64,000 nucleotides of DNA from Microvelia longipes. Lineage: Eukaryota; Arthropoda; Insecta; Hemiptera; Veliidae. The notes below the pieces were generated by a model. It did no database searches and had not been told where the DNA came from. It saw only the letters and a list, made by a program, of their open reading frames with translations. A program made the translations under genes and the position numbers. Each line of letters begins with the position of its first letter. The first letter of the stretch is position 1. Positions 11,832 to 22,534 of this stretch are shown piece after piece. The stretch is from contig JACMZG010001913.1 of assembly GCA_018340805.1 (NCBI GenBank), positions 28,824,434-28,888,433 on the forward strand, written 5' to 3'.

Positions 11832-12614
11832 CCTCAACAACTAACATAATTTCGGACCCGTTAATGAATAATGAAATACAAACAGTAGAACTAGACGACT
11901 TTAATCTAAAGCCTTTACTAAAAAATTCAAAATGTTATATTAATATTTTGAACATGAATATAAGAAGCCTTGAAAGTCACCATGACGAGTTACTAGTTCT
12001 ACTGGAAGCCATTGACATAGACGTACATGTTATAGTTCTGACTGAAACATGGTTGAGAGTGTTCCCTGAAAACTTGACAATTCCTGGTTATAAACCCCTC
12101 CCTGTCGATGGTCAATTTAACAGAGCCGATGGTATCGTGGCTTTTGTAAAATCTGATTTACAAATTTTACATAAACAAGAAAATCCTATTGACAATGCAC
12201 TAGTCTGTTATTTAAGTTTAAAGACAAACAAAACAGAATTTTTACTATCATTAATTTATAGACTATGGGTTATAACTTAGAGTTGTTCAATACTGCATTA
12301 TACGACCATCTGCAAATTGTAGGAAACGAAAACCACGTTATCTTAGGGATTTCAACATAAATATAAAATCGGACAACTATAACAGTCATACTGAGGATTT
12401 TAAAACCATGATGGCTCATTTTGGTTACTATTCAAATGTAAATACGTATACTAGAATACATAATAACAGCAAATCATGCTTAGACCATATCTGGACTAAG
12501 CACAGAGAAATACTAGATACTGTTTCTTACAGACTAAATAGCAAAATAACAGACCATTTTCCAGTTGGTATTATTTATAAAAATAACATAACTTCAACAA
12601 ACAGTAGCTTCTAA
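11828..12614 (+). pseudogene. ORF2 apurinic-type endonuclease domain
   Basis: This domain nicks target DNA to prime reverse transcription. Starting at the ATGA overlap, the frame reads through NMNIRSL and VLTETWL (the Glu of TETW is catalytic in this family), then GIVAFVKSDL. After a frameshift near 12270-12400, the 12408-12614 segment has SCLDHIWTK and ITDHFPVGI, the terminal D-H motif. The part between is damaged. Position before the RT and the motif set identify a LINE endonuclease of the APE type. The N-terminal leader of about 40 residues has no recognised motif. Confidence 0.8.
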
Positions 12615-12639
12615 TAAATTAAATTACACCACTAAGACT

Positions 12640-14791
12640 GATTTTCCCAACCTTGTAAATGAAATAAATAACTTATCCTGGGATCATCTTTACAGTGACT
12701 CAGACCCAAATCAAGCAGCTTCTATTTTTATAAATACATTAAACTCCTGTTATTCGAAACATTCTACACGTTTTAAGGTAAAAAGACAGCATAGAAAAAG
12801 AAAACCTTGGATTTCAAGTAGTATTATTGAAATATTTTAACGAGAGATAAAATGGCTCGTCAAATTGACAAAGAACCTGAAAATGAGGAACTAAAAACTG
12901 CATACAAACAATATAGGAATAAACTGAATAAAGTTATAAAAGTAGCTAAAAATCAGTATATAAGAGAAGAAATTACACCAGCAGGGCAAAATAATTATAA
13001 AATGGCAAATAATGAACAATACGTTAGGGCGAACTAAAACTCAGACGGAAATTCCTGAATTAAAACTACCTTCAGGTGAAAAAATAGTGAAAAATAAAGA
13101 TATAATAAATGAATTAAACAGACATTTTGCAAGCATAGGGGAAAAATTAGCTGACGAACAAAAGTCTATTGTAACTGTAGCTCTAAATCGACTGCTACTA
13201 ATATACCTAACATACCTGACTCTATTGTACTTTTACCAGTGACTGAAACTGAAATTCTTAATCATATCAGGGAACTTAAGAATAATAAAGCACCTGGCAT
13301 AGACCAGTTGACAGCTAAATTATATAAATCCTGCAAAGAAAATTTAGTAAAACCGTTAGTGCACATTTTTAACTTATGCTTTGATGCCGGAGTTTTTCCT
13401 GATATCTTTAAGAACGCCGTCATCACGCCACTGTTCAAGGAAGGCAGTAAGTCGGATGTTATGAACTATAGACCCATATCTCTTCTACCTGTTGGAGCCA
13501 AATTACTAGAAAAATGTATTGAGAGTAGACTATCGTCTTTTTTTGACAAACACAACATTTTTCCTAAAACTCAGTTCGGTTTCCAAAACAAAAAAGTACT
13601 GATGATGCAATCTATACGTTAACTAAGTACATCACTAGTAATTTAGATAAGAATAAAAAAGTTATTGCAGTTTTCTTAGATTTAAAAAAAGCATTCGATA
13701 CCCTTGACCAAAACAAACTAATGAAAAATTACGCCATTATGGAATTAGAGGGAAAGAATTAGACTTATTTTCTCAGTACATTACTAACAGACAACAGCAA
13801 GTTAGACTGTTAAACCAGCTGAGTGATGCAGCCACTCTGACCACAGGCACGCAACAGGGCACAGTGACGTCACCCAAATTATTTTAGCCTATATAAATGA
13901 CCTTTACTTTATCCCTAACTTCACAGGAGAAATAATAGGGTTTGCTGATGATACGTGTCTGCTCTTCTCCTCAGATACCGACAGTTGGCAACAATTGTTG
14001 GCTAACGTTGAACAACAGTTATCTCTTATCAGTAACTGGCTTCACACTAATCTCTTATACCTAAACACCAAGAAAACAAACTTTATTACTTTCTCTATTT
14101 CTAAAAAAGGACAACCGAAAGATGTTGACAAATTAAAAATTCATGACTGTAAATGCAAAAAAATAAACATAAATCAACCTTGTGATTGCATATCAATAAA
14201 TAGAGTGAGCTCAATAAAATACTTAGGAATAACGATTGACCAAACAATGACTTGGAAAACTCAAATTAACAATTTAACAAACAAATACGTAAATTTATAT
14301 ATTATTTTAGATGTCTCAGAGAATTTTGTGATGAAAAATTAATGAAAACAATCTATCACGCGTTAGTGGAATCAATTATCAGTTATGGTATAGTGGGTGG
14401 GTTCTGCTCACCCAACTCATCTACTTTCATTAGAAATAGCTCAGAAAGCTGTTATTAAAACAATCCTAAGGAAGCCTAGACTCTATTCAACTGAACAACT
14501 CTTTTTGGATTTCCCTGTTCTTACTGTTAAGCATTATTCACAAAGCAAGTATTATTAAAATATTTTAAACGAAACAAAAAACTATATAAACTACGATTTA
14601 AGCACTAGAAATAAGCAAAATAGACTTGTGAGAACTTACAGATGTAGAACATCCCTCATGCAACGTCACGCTGCAGCAAGAGTCCTATTATTTTTAATCA
14701 ATTACCTAACCATATTAAATCTAATCTTTACTTCAAAGAGTACAAAAAAGATGTTATACTGTGGCTAAATCCGCCACCTACTAAAACTTAA
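12640..14791 (+). pseudogene. ORF2 reverse transcriptase and C-terminal region
   Basis: The linker (12640-13240) leads into the RT proper: NNKAPGIDQLTAKLYK, then NYRPISLLP and QFGFQ in 13239-13622. In shifted frames follow the motif A region FLDLKKAFD (about 13673-13700), the motif B region TGTQQGT (about 13845) and the catalytic FADD box (13941-13952). The C-terminal part has IKYLGITID (about 14215-14240) and a tail ending at 14789-14791. At least five indels break the frame, and an in-frame stop follows the motif B region. Motifs fit Jockey/CR1-like LINEs, and no RNase H follows. Confidence 0.85.
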
Positions 14792-14819
14792 AACTTATAT
14801 TTATACTTAACTAACCTAC

Positions 14820-14935
14820 TCTTAAAATACTTAGTTTTTATTTTTTGTATAATATATTATTATTATTATTTTTATTTTATTTTTATTTTTTTTATTTTAT
14901 TTTTTATTTTTTTTTTTTTTAATTTTAAAAATGAA
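14820..14935 (+). repeat. AT-rich simple-repeat tail of the LINE
   Basis: Runs of TTATT and TTTTA directly after the short 3' untranslated region. Several LINE clades end in such microsatellite-like tails instead of pure poly(A). The exact end is not defined. Confidence 0.5.
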
Positions 14936-15055
14936 AAGGAAAAAAAATGTTTTGTTTGTTTTTAATTAACCAAATGCATGGATTTTCACCTTGAAATGTA
15001 ATTAATTATATAATTAAAAAAATATTTGTAAATAAATTAATAATGACAGATTAAC

Positions 15056-16482
15056 GGGTCAGGTCCTTTCCGTCGAATGACCATTCCGCGAAAGTCCCTT
15101 CCGTCGAAATTCGACGGAAGGGTTTTTCGACGGAGTGGTCAGGCTTCCGTCGAAAAGCCCGTCCGTCGAAAAAAGAAGTTGTTTTCGACCGGAACGGTTT
15201 CAATAGAAAACTGGACCACTCCGTCGAAAACCATTCCGTCGAAAAGCCTCTTTTGTCACATTTCGACGATTGGTTTTTCGACGGTATGGTCAAGCCATTC
15301 CGTCGAAAAGCCGTCCCGTCAAATTAATACTAATGACGGAACGGTTTTAAAACGTAAAGTAGGCCTTCCGTCGAAATATTACATTTTCGACGGAATGCTT
15401 TCGACCGATTGGGCTTTTCGACGGAGTGGTCCTCTACCCACACAGACCGTTCCGTCGAAATTAAACAACGCCCTGCAGAATATAGTCTTATAGAAAATGT
15501 TGCCAGCTAACAGTATTGTATTGTAATTGCATACCCACAGACGTAGGCTGTCTTAAAGTATTGGTTATTTATAATTAGTTATAAAGAAATAAATACTTTT
15601 TTAATAAGATCTGCTAACAAATGGATATTGCCGCCAAATGGCAATTAACTAATTAATGGTATGATTGACCATGTTTGCGCTAAAGATTAAAAAAAGTTAA
15701 TGTAATCAAAAATAGTTCACTCCTGTTTATATATTAGTGAATTACCAAGGAGAAATGATCTTGTAAATTGAGAATATAAATATATATATATATAATATAT
15801 ATATATTATATATATATATAATATATATAATATATAATATATATAATGTGTGTGTGTATTGATAAAATATATATATCTATAAATATATATATATATATTT
15901 GCTCTAAACGTACAACGAATATATGCTCCTAATTTCCCCCTCACCCACCCCATGTATATGACTAACTTATAAGCTTGATTTTCAGTTTTAAAAATCTTTT
16001 TATAAAAGACGCCTTTAGATTTTAAGTATGCAAAACCATCAATACTCACATGTAAACCTAAAAAGTAATCTGATAATATAGGATTTTCGACGGAATGGGT
16101 CTTTCGACGGAAAGGCCTTCGACGTATGGTCAAGCCATTCCGTCGAAAAGCCCGTCCGTCGAATTAATATATTTTCGACGGAACGTTTAAAACTAAAAAG
16201 TCGACCATTCCGTCGAAAAAATAAAATTCGACGGAAGTGGCTTTTCGACGGAAAGTTTTCGAACCGGACGGGACTTTCGACGGAATGGTCCTTTCGACGA
16301 ACAGGCTTTCGACGGAATGGTTTTATTTTAAAAAGTCAAGCCATTCGTCGGAAAATATAAATTCGACGAAATGGCTTTTCGACGAATGGTTTTCGACGGA
16401 AGGGCCTTTCGACGATAAGTTCCATTTTTCGACGGAATGGCCTTTCGACGGAAGGCTTTTTTCGACGCTTGTGTACTGACCC
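15056..16482. mobile_element. Foldback-like non-autonomous element with TTCGACGGAA subrepeats
   Basis: Both ends carry GGGTCAG pointing inward (15056-15062; complement CTGACCC at 16476-16482). Two arrays (about 15060-15470 and 16080-16475) contain dozens of copies of TTTCGACGGAATGG or its complement in both orientations, including a near-perfect palindrome at about 15099-15121. The arrays also share direct similarity (about 15284-15345 and 16127-16188). The 600-bp centre is AT-rich with TA microsatellites and encodes nothing. Flanks (CAGATTAAC and CTGATAACC) match 6 of 9, so no clean target duplication is claimed. GC-rich subterminal repeats in an AT-rich genome suggest transposase binding sites; the superfamily is unknown. 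Confidence 0.6.
15776..15900. repeat. TA microsatellite inside the foldback-like element
   Basis: Interrupted TA runs with a short GTGTGTGTG block near 15848-15857. Confidence 0.85.
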
Positions 16483-17339
16483 CTGATAACCATTATAATA
16501 ACAAATACTATCTATAAGTTAAAAATACTATCTATAAGGAAAAACAAATAATAGATGAAATATATAGCCGCGCACACAGCTATAGCTTATGCGGCTTTTA
16601 AATAATTTATTATTTTCATTAGTTTCATTGCATATTCCATTGTCAAACTAGACTTTTTTATTATTATATTACTTATAAATGTTTTTATGCTTATTTTTAT
16701 ATTATACTGATGTATGCTTTTAAAATAATAAATATAATATTATTTATATTAAAAGTAAATATTTTCAGCCTTACGGGTGGGTCCCCTCTATCTGTCGAGG
16801 CATCGTTAAACCATGAGATGTGTTCAATGTAACAAGAGTTTGTACAGGACGACAAATATATGTCATGAGACACCCCTGTCCTGATTCTATGCAAGATTGA
16901 TACCTATACTAGTGTCAGTACCCTAGTACAGTAGTTTGTTGATTAAAACTTAGATTGTCCGGGGTTAATATTAAAAATAAATATTTCCATCTCCTAAGAT
17001 GAAAATATTTATTTTTAATATTTATAACCCGATAGGATTCTACGTTTAATCGAAACTTGAACGTCTGACACACGTAACATCTACAAATGTTCAATTAAAA
17101 GGGTCGAAGTTATCAAGTGTAGATAAAAGTAGAATCGTGCCATGAAAAGTGTCAAGACATCATGATGTCGAGACTATGTGCTAGTGGGACTCCGAGGTCT
17201 ACCCAAATTTTTCCTAAGGGGGTGTAAAAAACTATTTACAGTACTAGACATTAGTTTTTATTTTTAGCATAAAGATATATAACTAGAGGTTAAATTTTAA
17301 AACATCGAGAAAGTCTTTGACTTAAAACATCTGATAGTG
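16483..17339. other. Noncoding spacer with a palindrome
   Basis: No coding signal. Around 16970-17025 there is an inverted repeat with arms like TTAATATTAAAAATAAATAT separated by about 15 bases. A less AT-rich block at 16770-16960 and 17030-17230 could belong to the 5' part of the next LINE, but no Gag motif is present. Confidence 0.45.
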
Positions 17340-17945
17340 TCTTTGACTTAATTGCTGTGACTGAAACTTGGTTAAACAATAACATATCAAACTCAGAAGT
17401 TGATGGTGGATTGGGACTGTACAATATTTTCAGATGTGATAGATCATCATTTACTAGCTCATGCAAACTAGGTGGAGGTGTATTATTGGCTGTTAAATCT
17501 CATTTGCATTGCCAGTTGATATCACACAATACTAAACATATTGAAGTATTATTTGTGAAGCTTAGTAATGGCTCTGCCAACACTCTTATTTCTGTTGTTT
17601 ACTTTCCTCCTCGTTCTCCCACCAATATATATCAGGATTATAATGAAATCACCAGGCTTTTATGTGAAGATAAATATGATAAATATTCTGCTACTAGGTG
17701 TTATAACCTTCCAATGCAAACTGGTTTTAATCAATGATCCTGCGTACGAACTACCAGCACAAGCAAGTATTCTATTTGAAGCTTTTTTATCTCTTGGCCT
17801 TCAACAATATAACTCTGTTACCAACTGTGATGGTAAGATGCTTGACTTAGCCTTCTCCAATAGTTACATTTCTTCTATTATTGATAATGATCCTTGTGTT
17901 TACATTGATAAATACCATCCGGCAATTAATTATATTATCCGTACT
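17340..17945 (+). pseudogene. Endonuclease domain of the second LINE
   Basis: Motifs in order: TETWLNNNISNSE, GGGVLLAVKSH and ISVVYFPPRSP in the 17357-17737 frame. After a shift come LDLAFSN and DKYHPAIN, the His-containing terminal motif in the form usual for Jockey-like elements. The N-terminal 30-40 residues of the domain are missing, consistent with 5' truncation. The frame is broken at about 17690-17740. Confidence 0.75.
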
Positions 17946-18099
17946 TGACTTCATCCAAACGCTAGAATCTTCCCAATTTGTGTTTGATTTTAAAAATTGT
18001 AATTTTGAACTAATTAATTACGAGTTATCCAGAATAGAATGGCCTTCTATTTTTCTCAACTGTGATGTTGATACTGCATTTAATATATCTACAGTATAC

Positions 18100-19320
18100 T
18101 TATGATGTTATTACTCTACATGTTCCTATATCAGAGAAAACCATGTAAATTTCCACCTTGGTCTACTCCTGAACTCCGCAAACTTATAATTGATAAGAAA
18201 AATGCTCACGACATGTATAAAACTCATGGCAACTATTTTTACAAAAACTTTCAAGACTTAAGAAGAAATTGTAAATCATTAAATAGGGTCTGTTATCGTA
18301 AATACATAGAACAAACTGAAAACGCACTTTCATCTGATCCAAAAAAAATTCTGGGGCTACATAAAGAAACATAAAACTCAAAGTGGATACCCTAGTTCCA
18401 TGTATTTCAAGGACTTATCAGCTGACACCTCTCAAGACATTGCCAACTTATTTGCAAAGTTTCTCATCAGTATATTCATCTGAAACTCCATCAACAATTC
18501 CTAGTTACAATTTCTACTCTGATACTAATATTAATCTATCTAGTTTACATATTAAAAGCAGAACCTTAGAGAAAAAACTGAAAAAACTTGACTCTAAAAA
18601 AAGGACCAGGATATGATAAAATACCTCCCATGTTTTTTAAATATTGTTATTCCTCTTTACTTCTACCCTTATTAATATTAGTAAATTTATCCTTTGCTCA
18701 AAGGTATATTCCCTGAATCTTAAAAACTAGTCATATTGTGCCAATTCATAAAAGTGATGATGTCTCTAACATAGAAAATTATAGACCTATTACCACAACC
18801 CTGCTTAGCTAAAAATTTAGAATCCTTATTGCTAGACATATTAAATCCTTTTAGTCAAACCTATTATCATACCGGAGCAAATGGCTTTCAGTCTGGTAAA
18901 TCAACCGTAAGTAACCTCTTATGCTATCAAAATTTTATACTTGATGCTTCATTAACATTTGCAAGTTGATTCTGTCAGTGCTGATTTCAGTAAAGCCTTC
19001 GATAATATTTGTCATGTACTTATGATTTCCAAACTGAAAGCAATAGGAGTGTCAGGTCCTCTTTTAGACTGTTTATGAGTTATTTTTCTAACCGTAAATG
19101 TTGTGTCAAATAAATGTGTCTATTCAGAATTTTTATGGTAACATCTGGTGTTTTTCAAGGAAGTTTATTAGGACCAATTTTGTTTTGTATTTTCATTAAC
19201 ATAAAATCTGTGCTTAAAGCAGTGTACTTCCTATTGTTTGCTGATGACATTAAAATTTATCTGGCCATAAGCTCACTTCTAGACTTTATCTTATTGCAAA
19301 AATGCACTTAATAATTTGAT
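18100..19320 (+). pseudogene. Reverse transcriptase of the second LINE
   Basis: A linker with PPWSTPELRKLI and a Lys-rich helix leads into the RT (GYDKIPPMFFK at about 18614-18646). A damaged NYRPI box (about 18778) and motif A (about 18985-19000) follow. The VFQGSLLGPILF motif B region and the FADD catalytic box (19237-19248) come next in the 19114-19311 frame. Stops and indels occur throughout. Confidence 0.75.
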
Positions 19321-20733
19321 ATTATGGTGTAAAGAAAATTTTATGAAATTAAATTTAAAAAGTTTTGTCATAACCTTCTTTAAAACTAATGATGTACAAA
19401 TGTTTAACTATACTTTTTGATAATCATCTCATAGAAAGGGTGTCTGTAATTAAGGATTTAGGTGTTATGTTGATAGTGGTCTAACTTTCATACCTCATAT
19501 AAATTATTAGTAATAGAGCTATAAAAAAATTAGGTTTTATTGTAGGAATACTAAAAATTTTTCTAATTCTTCTACTCTAAAAATTTATTTACTTCTCATA
19601 TACGCTCTGTTTTAGACTATGCCTCACCGGTTTGGTCACCCTCATTATGATAATCATTGTAATACTCTGAAAGGTTACAAAACAGATTTTGCCATATTAT
19701 ATTATACAGGTTCTATAACCTCAACAATACTTATTCTTGCTCCCAAGCTAAAAATAGATCTTAATCTTTGTTCTCTAGCCACTCGAAGGCAAAAACACTG
19801 ACCTAGTCATTTGTATAAAATTTATAATAGTATATTTGATGTTCCTAGTCTACTAAATTAATATTAGTTACGTGTACCTACTTTACCTCAGAAATAATGA
19901 TCTCTTTTTAGTGCCTTACTGTGTAGTAATTTATTGTATAATAGACCTATTTATAGGATGATGGACTTTTAATAATTATTTATCTCAAATAAAAAATTGT
20001 GACCTTGACTTGTTTCAATGTAAAAAATATTTCTAAGCTTCTTAATTTTTTAAAAATTTGTCCCAGCAACTTAGGTGTTAAATTTCTTGTTTTCTTTTTA
20101 ATTTTACATCTTCATTGTAATTCCTCATTAAACTCCTTTGTTTTCATTATTTACTTATTACATTTTATTTTCTTCTTAAATGATTATGTTCTTTACTTGA
20201 CTATTAGTATCTCACTTCTCAGCTTATGCTTAAGTGATTATGTTTATTGTTTATGTAATTTATTTATTTTTTATTATTATTATCATTATTATTATTTATT
20301 TTTTTAAGATTATATTTATTATTCTATTATTTAATTCAACTTATTTTTTTGAATAATTATAATCTCCTCACATATATCTTTATCTGTTATATTAACATCT
20401 ATAAATGCCTAAATAAAAGTATGTTTATTTTGATTAATATATCTAAGTGTCTCTATTTATCATTATCATTATCACATATATTGTCTTCAAGATTTTATTA
20501 ATTTCTTTATTTTAAAAAAACTTTTCTTTTAATTATCATATCATCTATTTACAAAGCTTTCACCTCTTCTTTTTTGTCTTTTTACGATTAAAAATATGTC
20601 TTTTGTAATACCTTTATATTTTTTAATTATTTTTGCAATTTATTTTAATTTTATGTGTAATCTTTTGTATTTTTTGTAAATTGGGCTCAGCCCGTAATAA
20701 ACGTCTATATGTCTTTATTGTCTAAAAAAAAAA
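19321..20733 (+). pseudogene. C-terminal region and 3' end of the second LINE
   Basis: Remnants of the post-RT region (a VWSPHYDN-like motif near 19630) fade into a T-rich 3' region. The last 60 bases have the AATAAA-containing sequence and the A tail. Open frames here, such as 19999-20307, are hydrophobic translations of T-rich DNA and are not taken as genes. Confidence 0.6.
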
Positions 20734-20734
20734 G

Positions 20735-21000
20735 TAACCTGACACCTCGCTTATATATACAGTCAAATAATCAGTACAATATTTCAGTAACTTATACAGA
20801 AGAGCGTTAAAAATACCAATTAAAAATACAAGGAATGTGCGGAAGCCAAAAACAATTGATTATAGTACCCTTAACTAATTCTTGGAGGGGGTTCCAATAA
20901 GGTTACACAGAGCACTTGAGAACCCCAAAAGATGTTTCAGGCCTCTCAATGTAATGAGATAGGCTATGCCTCCTGTAGTATAATCTCTTCACTTTTTAGT
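20735..21000 (-). repeat. Dispersed repeat family A, copy 1
   Basis: Shares with copies at 21445-21870, 25585-25715 and 26060-26253 the landmarks AATAATCAGTACAA, GAAGCC(A/G)AAAACAAT, TTGGAGGGGGTTC, GGTTACACAGAGC and GATGTTTCAGGC. It ends near a GCTATGCCTCCTGTAG block. Orientation is set relative to the 26060 copy. Noncoding; SINE or MITE not decided. It begins right after the LINE poly(A) tail. Confidence 0.6.
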
Positions 21001-21408
21001 ACGAAAATGTTTAATAATTTGTGTAAAAAAATGTATTTTGTCACATCCAATAGAGGTTTAAGTGATTCATAAATACTAGGTTGTTCAAATTACTTAAAAC
21101 GAGCGGCAAATTAAACTTCCATTTGTTTGCACAACTCAATTTCTTATTTTTTTGCAAGTGATCAGAATTTTTCCTTCAAATATTATTATTTGTAATGTAA
21201 GGATAAATTAGCCAAAAGTTTTTGAATATAATTATAGTATCGTATTTAAGTTATACTTAAAAGGCAATAAACTTACGTCTGTAAAATAATCAAGGAAATA
21301 GTATTACAAAACAGTTTCTTTATTTGATTGTAAACAAATATTTCACAGTTTCACAGAATTTAATACAAATAATTAGTATGTACATATTAACATAGAGATA
21401 TTATTCTA

Positions 21409-22534
21409 GAGGGGCCCTATTGGTTGAATTTTGAAACACTGACAAAATAACCTGATCACCTTCGTTTATAATGTAATCAAATAATGAGTACAAAATTACA
21501 ATAACTTATATAGTAGTACGTTAAAAATACAAATCAAAACACAAACAAGGTATAGGAAGCCGAAAACAATAGATTTATTATTGCCTTACCTCACTCTTGA
21601 AGGGTGGTAGGAAGAACAGTTAAAGTAAAACGACTACCCCCTATTTTTTTTGACTATTCATAGAATAATAATTTACTGTAATCATTTTTGTACAAAATAA
21701 TAAAGTGTTATTATTATTTATATTATTTGAAAGGAGGTTCAATGAGGTTACACAGAGCCCCAATCGATGTTTCAGGCTTTCTGTATTGAGCACAAGGATG
21801 TTGAATACACTTTATTCAACATCCTTGTAGCGAGCAGTGAGATAGGAATATAGTTATAAGATTCCAGTCCCCCCACCTCGTCAACCACAAGCTCTTTCTA
21901 TTCTATCCCTTCACATTTTACAGTTCTTCCCTTATTCTAACTCGCAAAGCGACTTGTCTTTTAATTATCATCTTAATTGATTAATATATTGATATTAATC
22001 AATTGATCCATCGTGTTTGTCTAGTGTCTCCGATTTATGCGTGTTAAGTATTTTTCGTCTTTATGTATATAGTAACTAAATTTAAAGTTATTTAATTGTA
22101 TAGAACTGAAATTAATTGTTTTCTTCTCTCCTGTATATGATTGGTAATTTATTTTAAATTATACATTGCTTCATATTAACATTTTGGTTCGATTCTAAGA
22201 ATTGATATCTTCTATTTCACATTATTTTTACATTGAATCAATGAATGAAGGAACAACCTGATGTCTGATGACTCTATCTCTATTATTTACTTTGATTCAG
22301 TAAAAGAAATGTCTTGTTGTTGTGTCTTTAATTTTTGTTGTTGTGTATGAGTTTTCAGTTATCTGCATAAGAAGTTTAAACGATACTGATTTTACTCCAT
22401 GTAAACGGGGGTTGAACACATCGTGTAGACGAGGTGTGTTACTATAATTTTGTTCTATTTATTTGATTATATTGAAAGTCGAAGATAGGTTATTTTTTTG
22501 ATGATTCAAAATTCAACTAATAGGGCCCCTCTAG
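21409..22534. repeat. Inverted pair of a GGGGCCCTATT-containing sequence, about 1.1 kb apart
   Basis: CTAGAGGGGCCCTATTGG at about 21409 and its complement ending at about 22534 face each other, with about 30 bp matching (through GTTGAATTTTGAA). They could be terminal inverted repeats of one MITE-like element or two opposite copies of the family A end, because related sequence also ends copies 1 and 3. The region between has family A copy 2 and no coding frame. Confidence 0.4.
21445..21870 (-). repeat. Dispersed repeat family A, copy 2, with internal insertion
   Basis: Matches copy 1 on both sides of about 118 unrelated bases (about 21612-21729) that interrupt it within the TTGAAGG..GGTTC region. 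Its right part contains a perfect 16-bp-arm hairpin (21792-21807 with 21813-21828, loop CACTT) not seen in copy 1. Confidence 0.55.

Larger units (their letters stand above)
9000..14935 (+). mobile_element. Decayed near-full-length LINE with Gag, SF1 helicase, endonuclease and reverse transcriptase
   Basis: In order on the + strand are a CCHC zinc-knuckle Gag (9058-9851), a poorly conserved middle part (to about 10700), an SF1 helicase domain (10690-11831), an apurinic-type endonuclease (11828-12614), and a reverse transcriptase with C-terminal region to a stop at 14789-14791. A short untranslated tail rich in TTATT and TTTTA follows. The frame changes many times by small indels, so this copy is inactive. 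There is no LTR, integrase or RNase H. The RT resembles the Jockey/CR1 superfamily, but the clade is not settled. The helicase inside a LINE is the notable feature. Both ends are approximate. Confidence 0.8.
17340..20733 (+). mobile_element. 5'-truncated Jockey/CR1-type LINE with poly(A) tail
   Basis: Starts abruptly in the endonuclease domain (AVTETWL) and runs through RT to a 3' untranslated region holding CTCAGCCCGTAATAAACG, ending in a pure A run (about 20724-20733). Multiple frameshifts and stops make it inactive. No ORF1 is seen upstream, so truncation at insertion is likely. It differs from the helicase LINE in sequence, tail type and lack of helicase. Confidence 0.8.

Noticed and set aside
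15051..15493. Open frames on both strands rich in Phe-Arg-Arg or Pro-Ser-Lys
   Set aside because: They come from the TTCGACGGAA subrepeats, where the periodic motif lacks stops in several frames.
15717..16133. Minus-strand frame rich in Tyr and Ile
   Set aside because: Produced mainly by TA microsatellite sequence.
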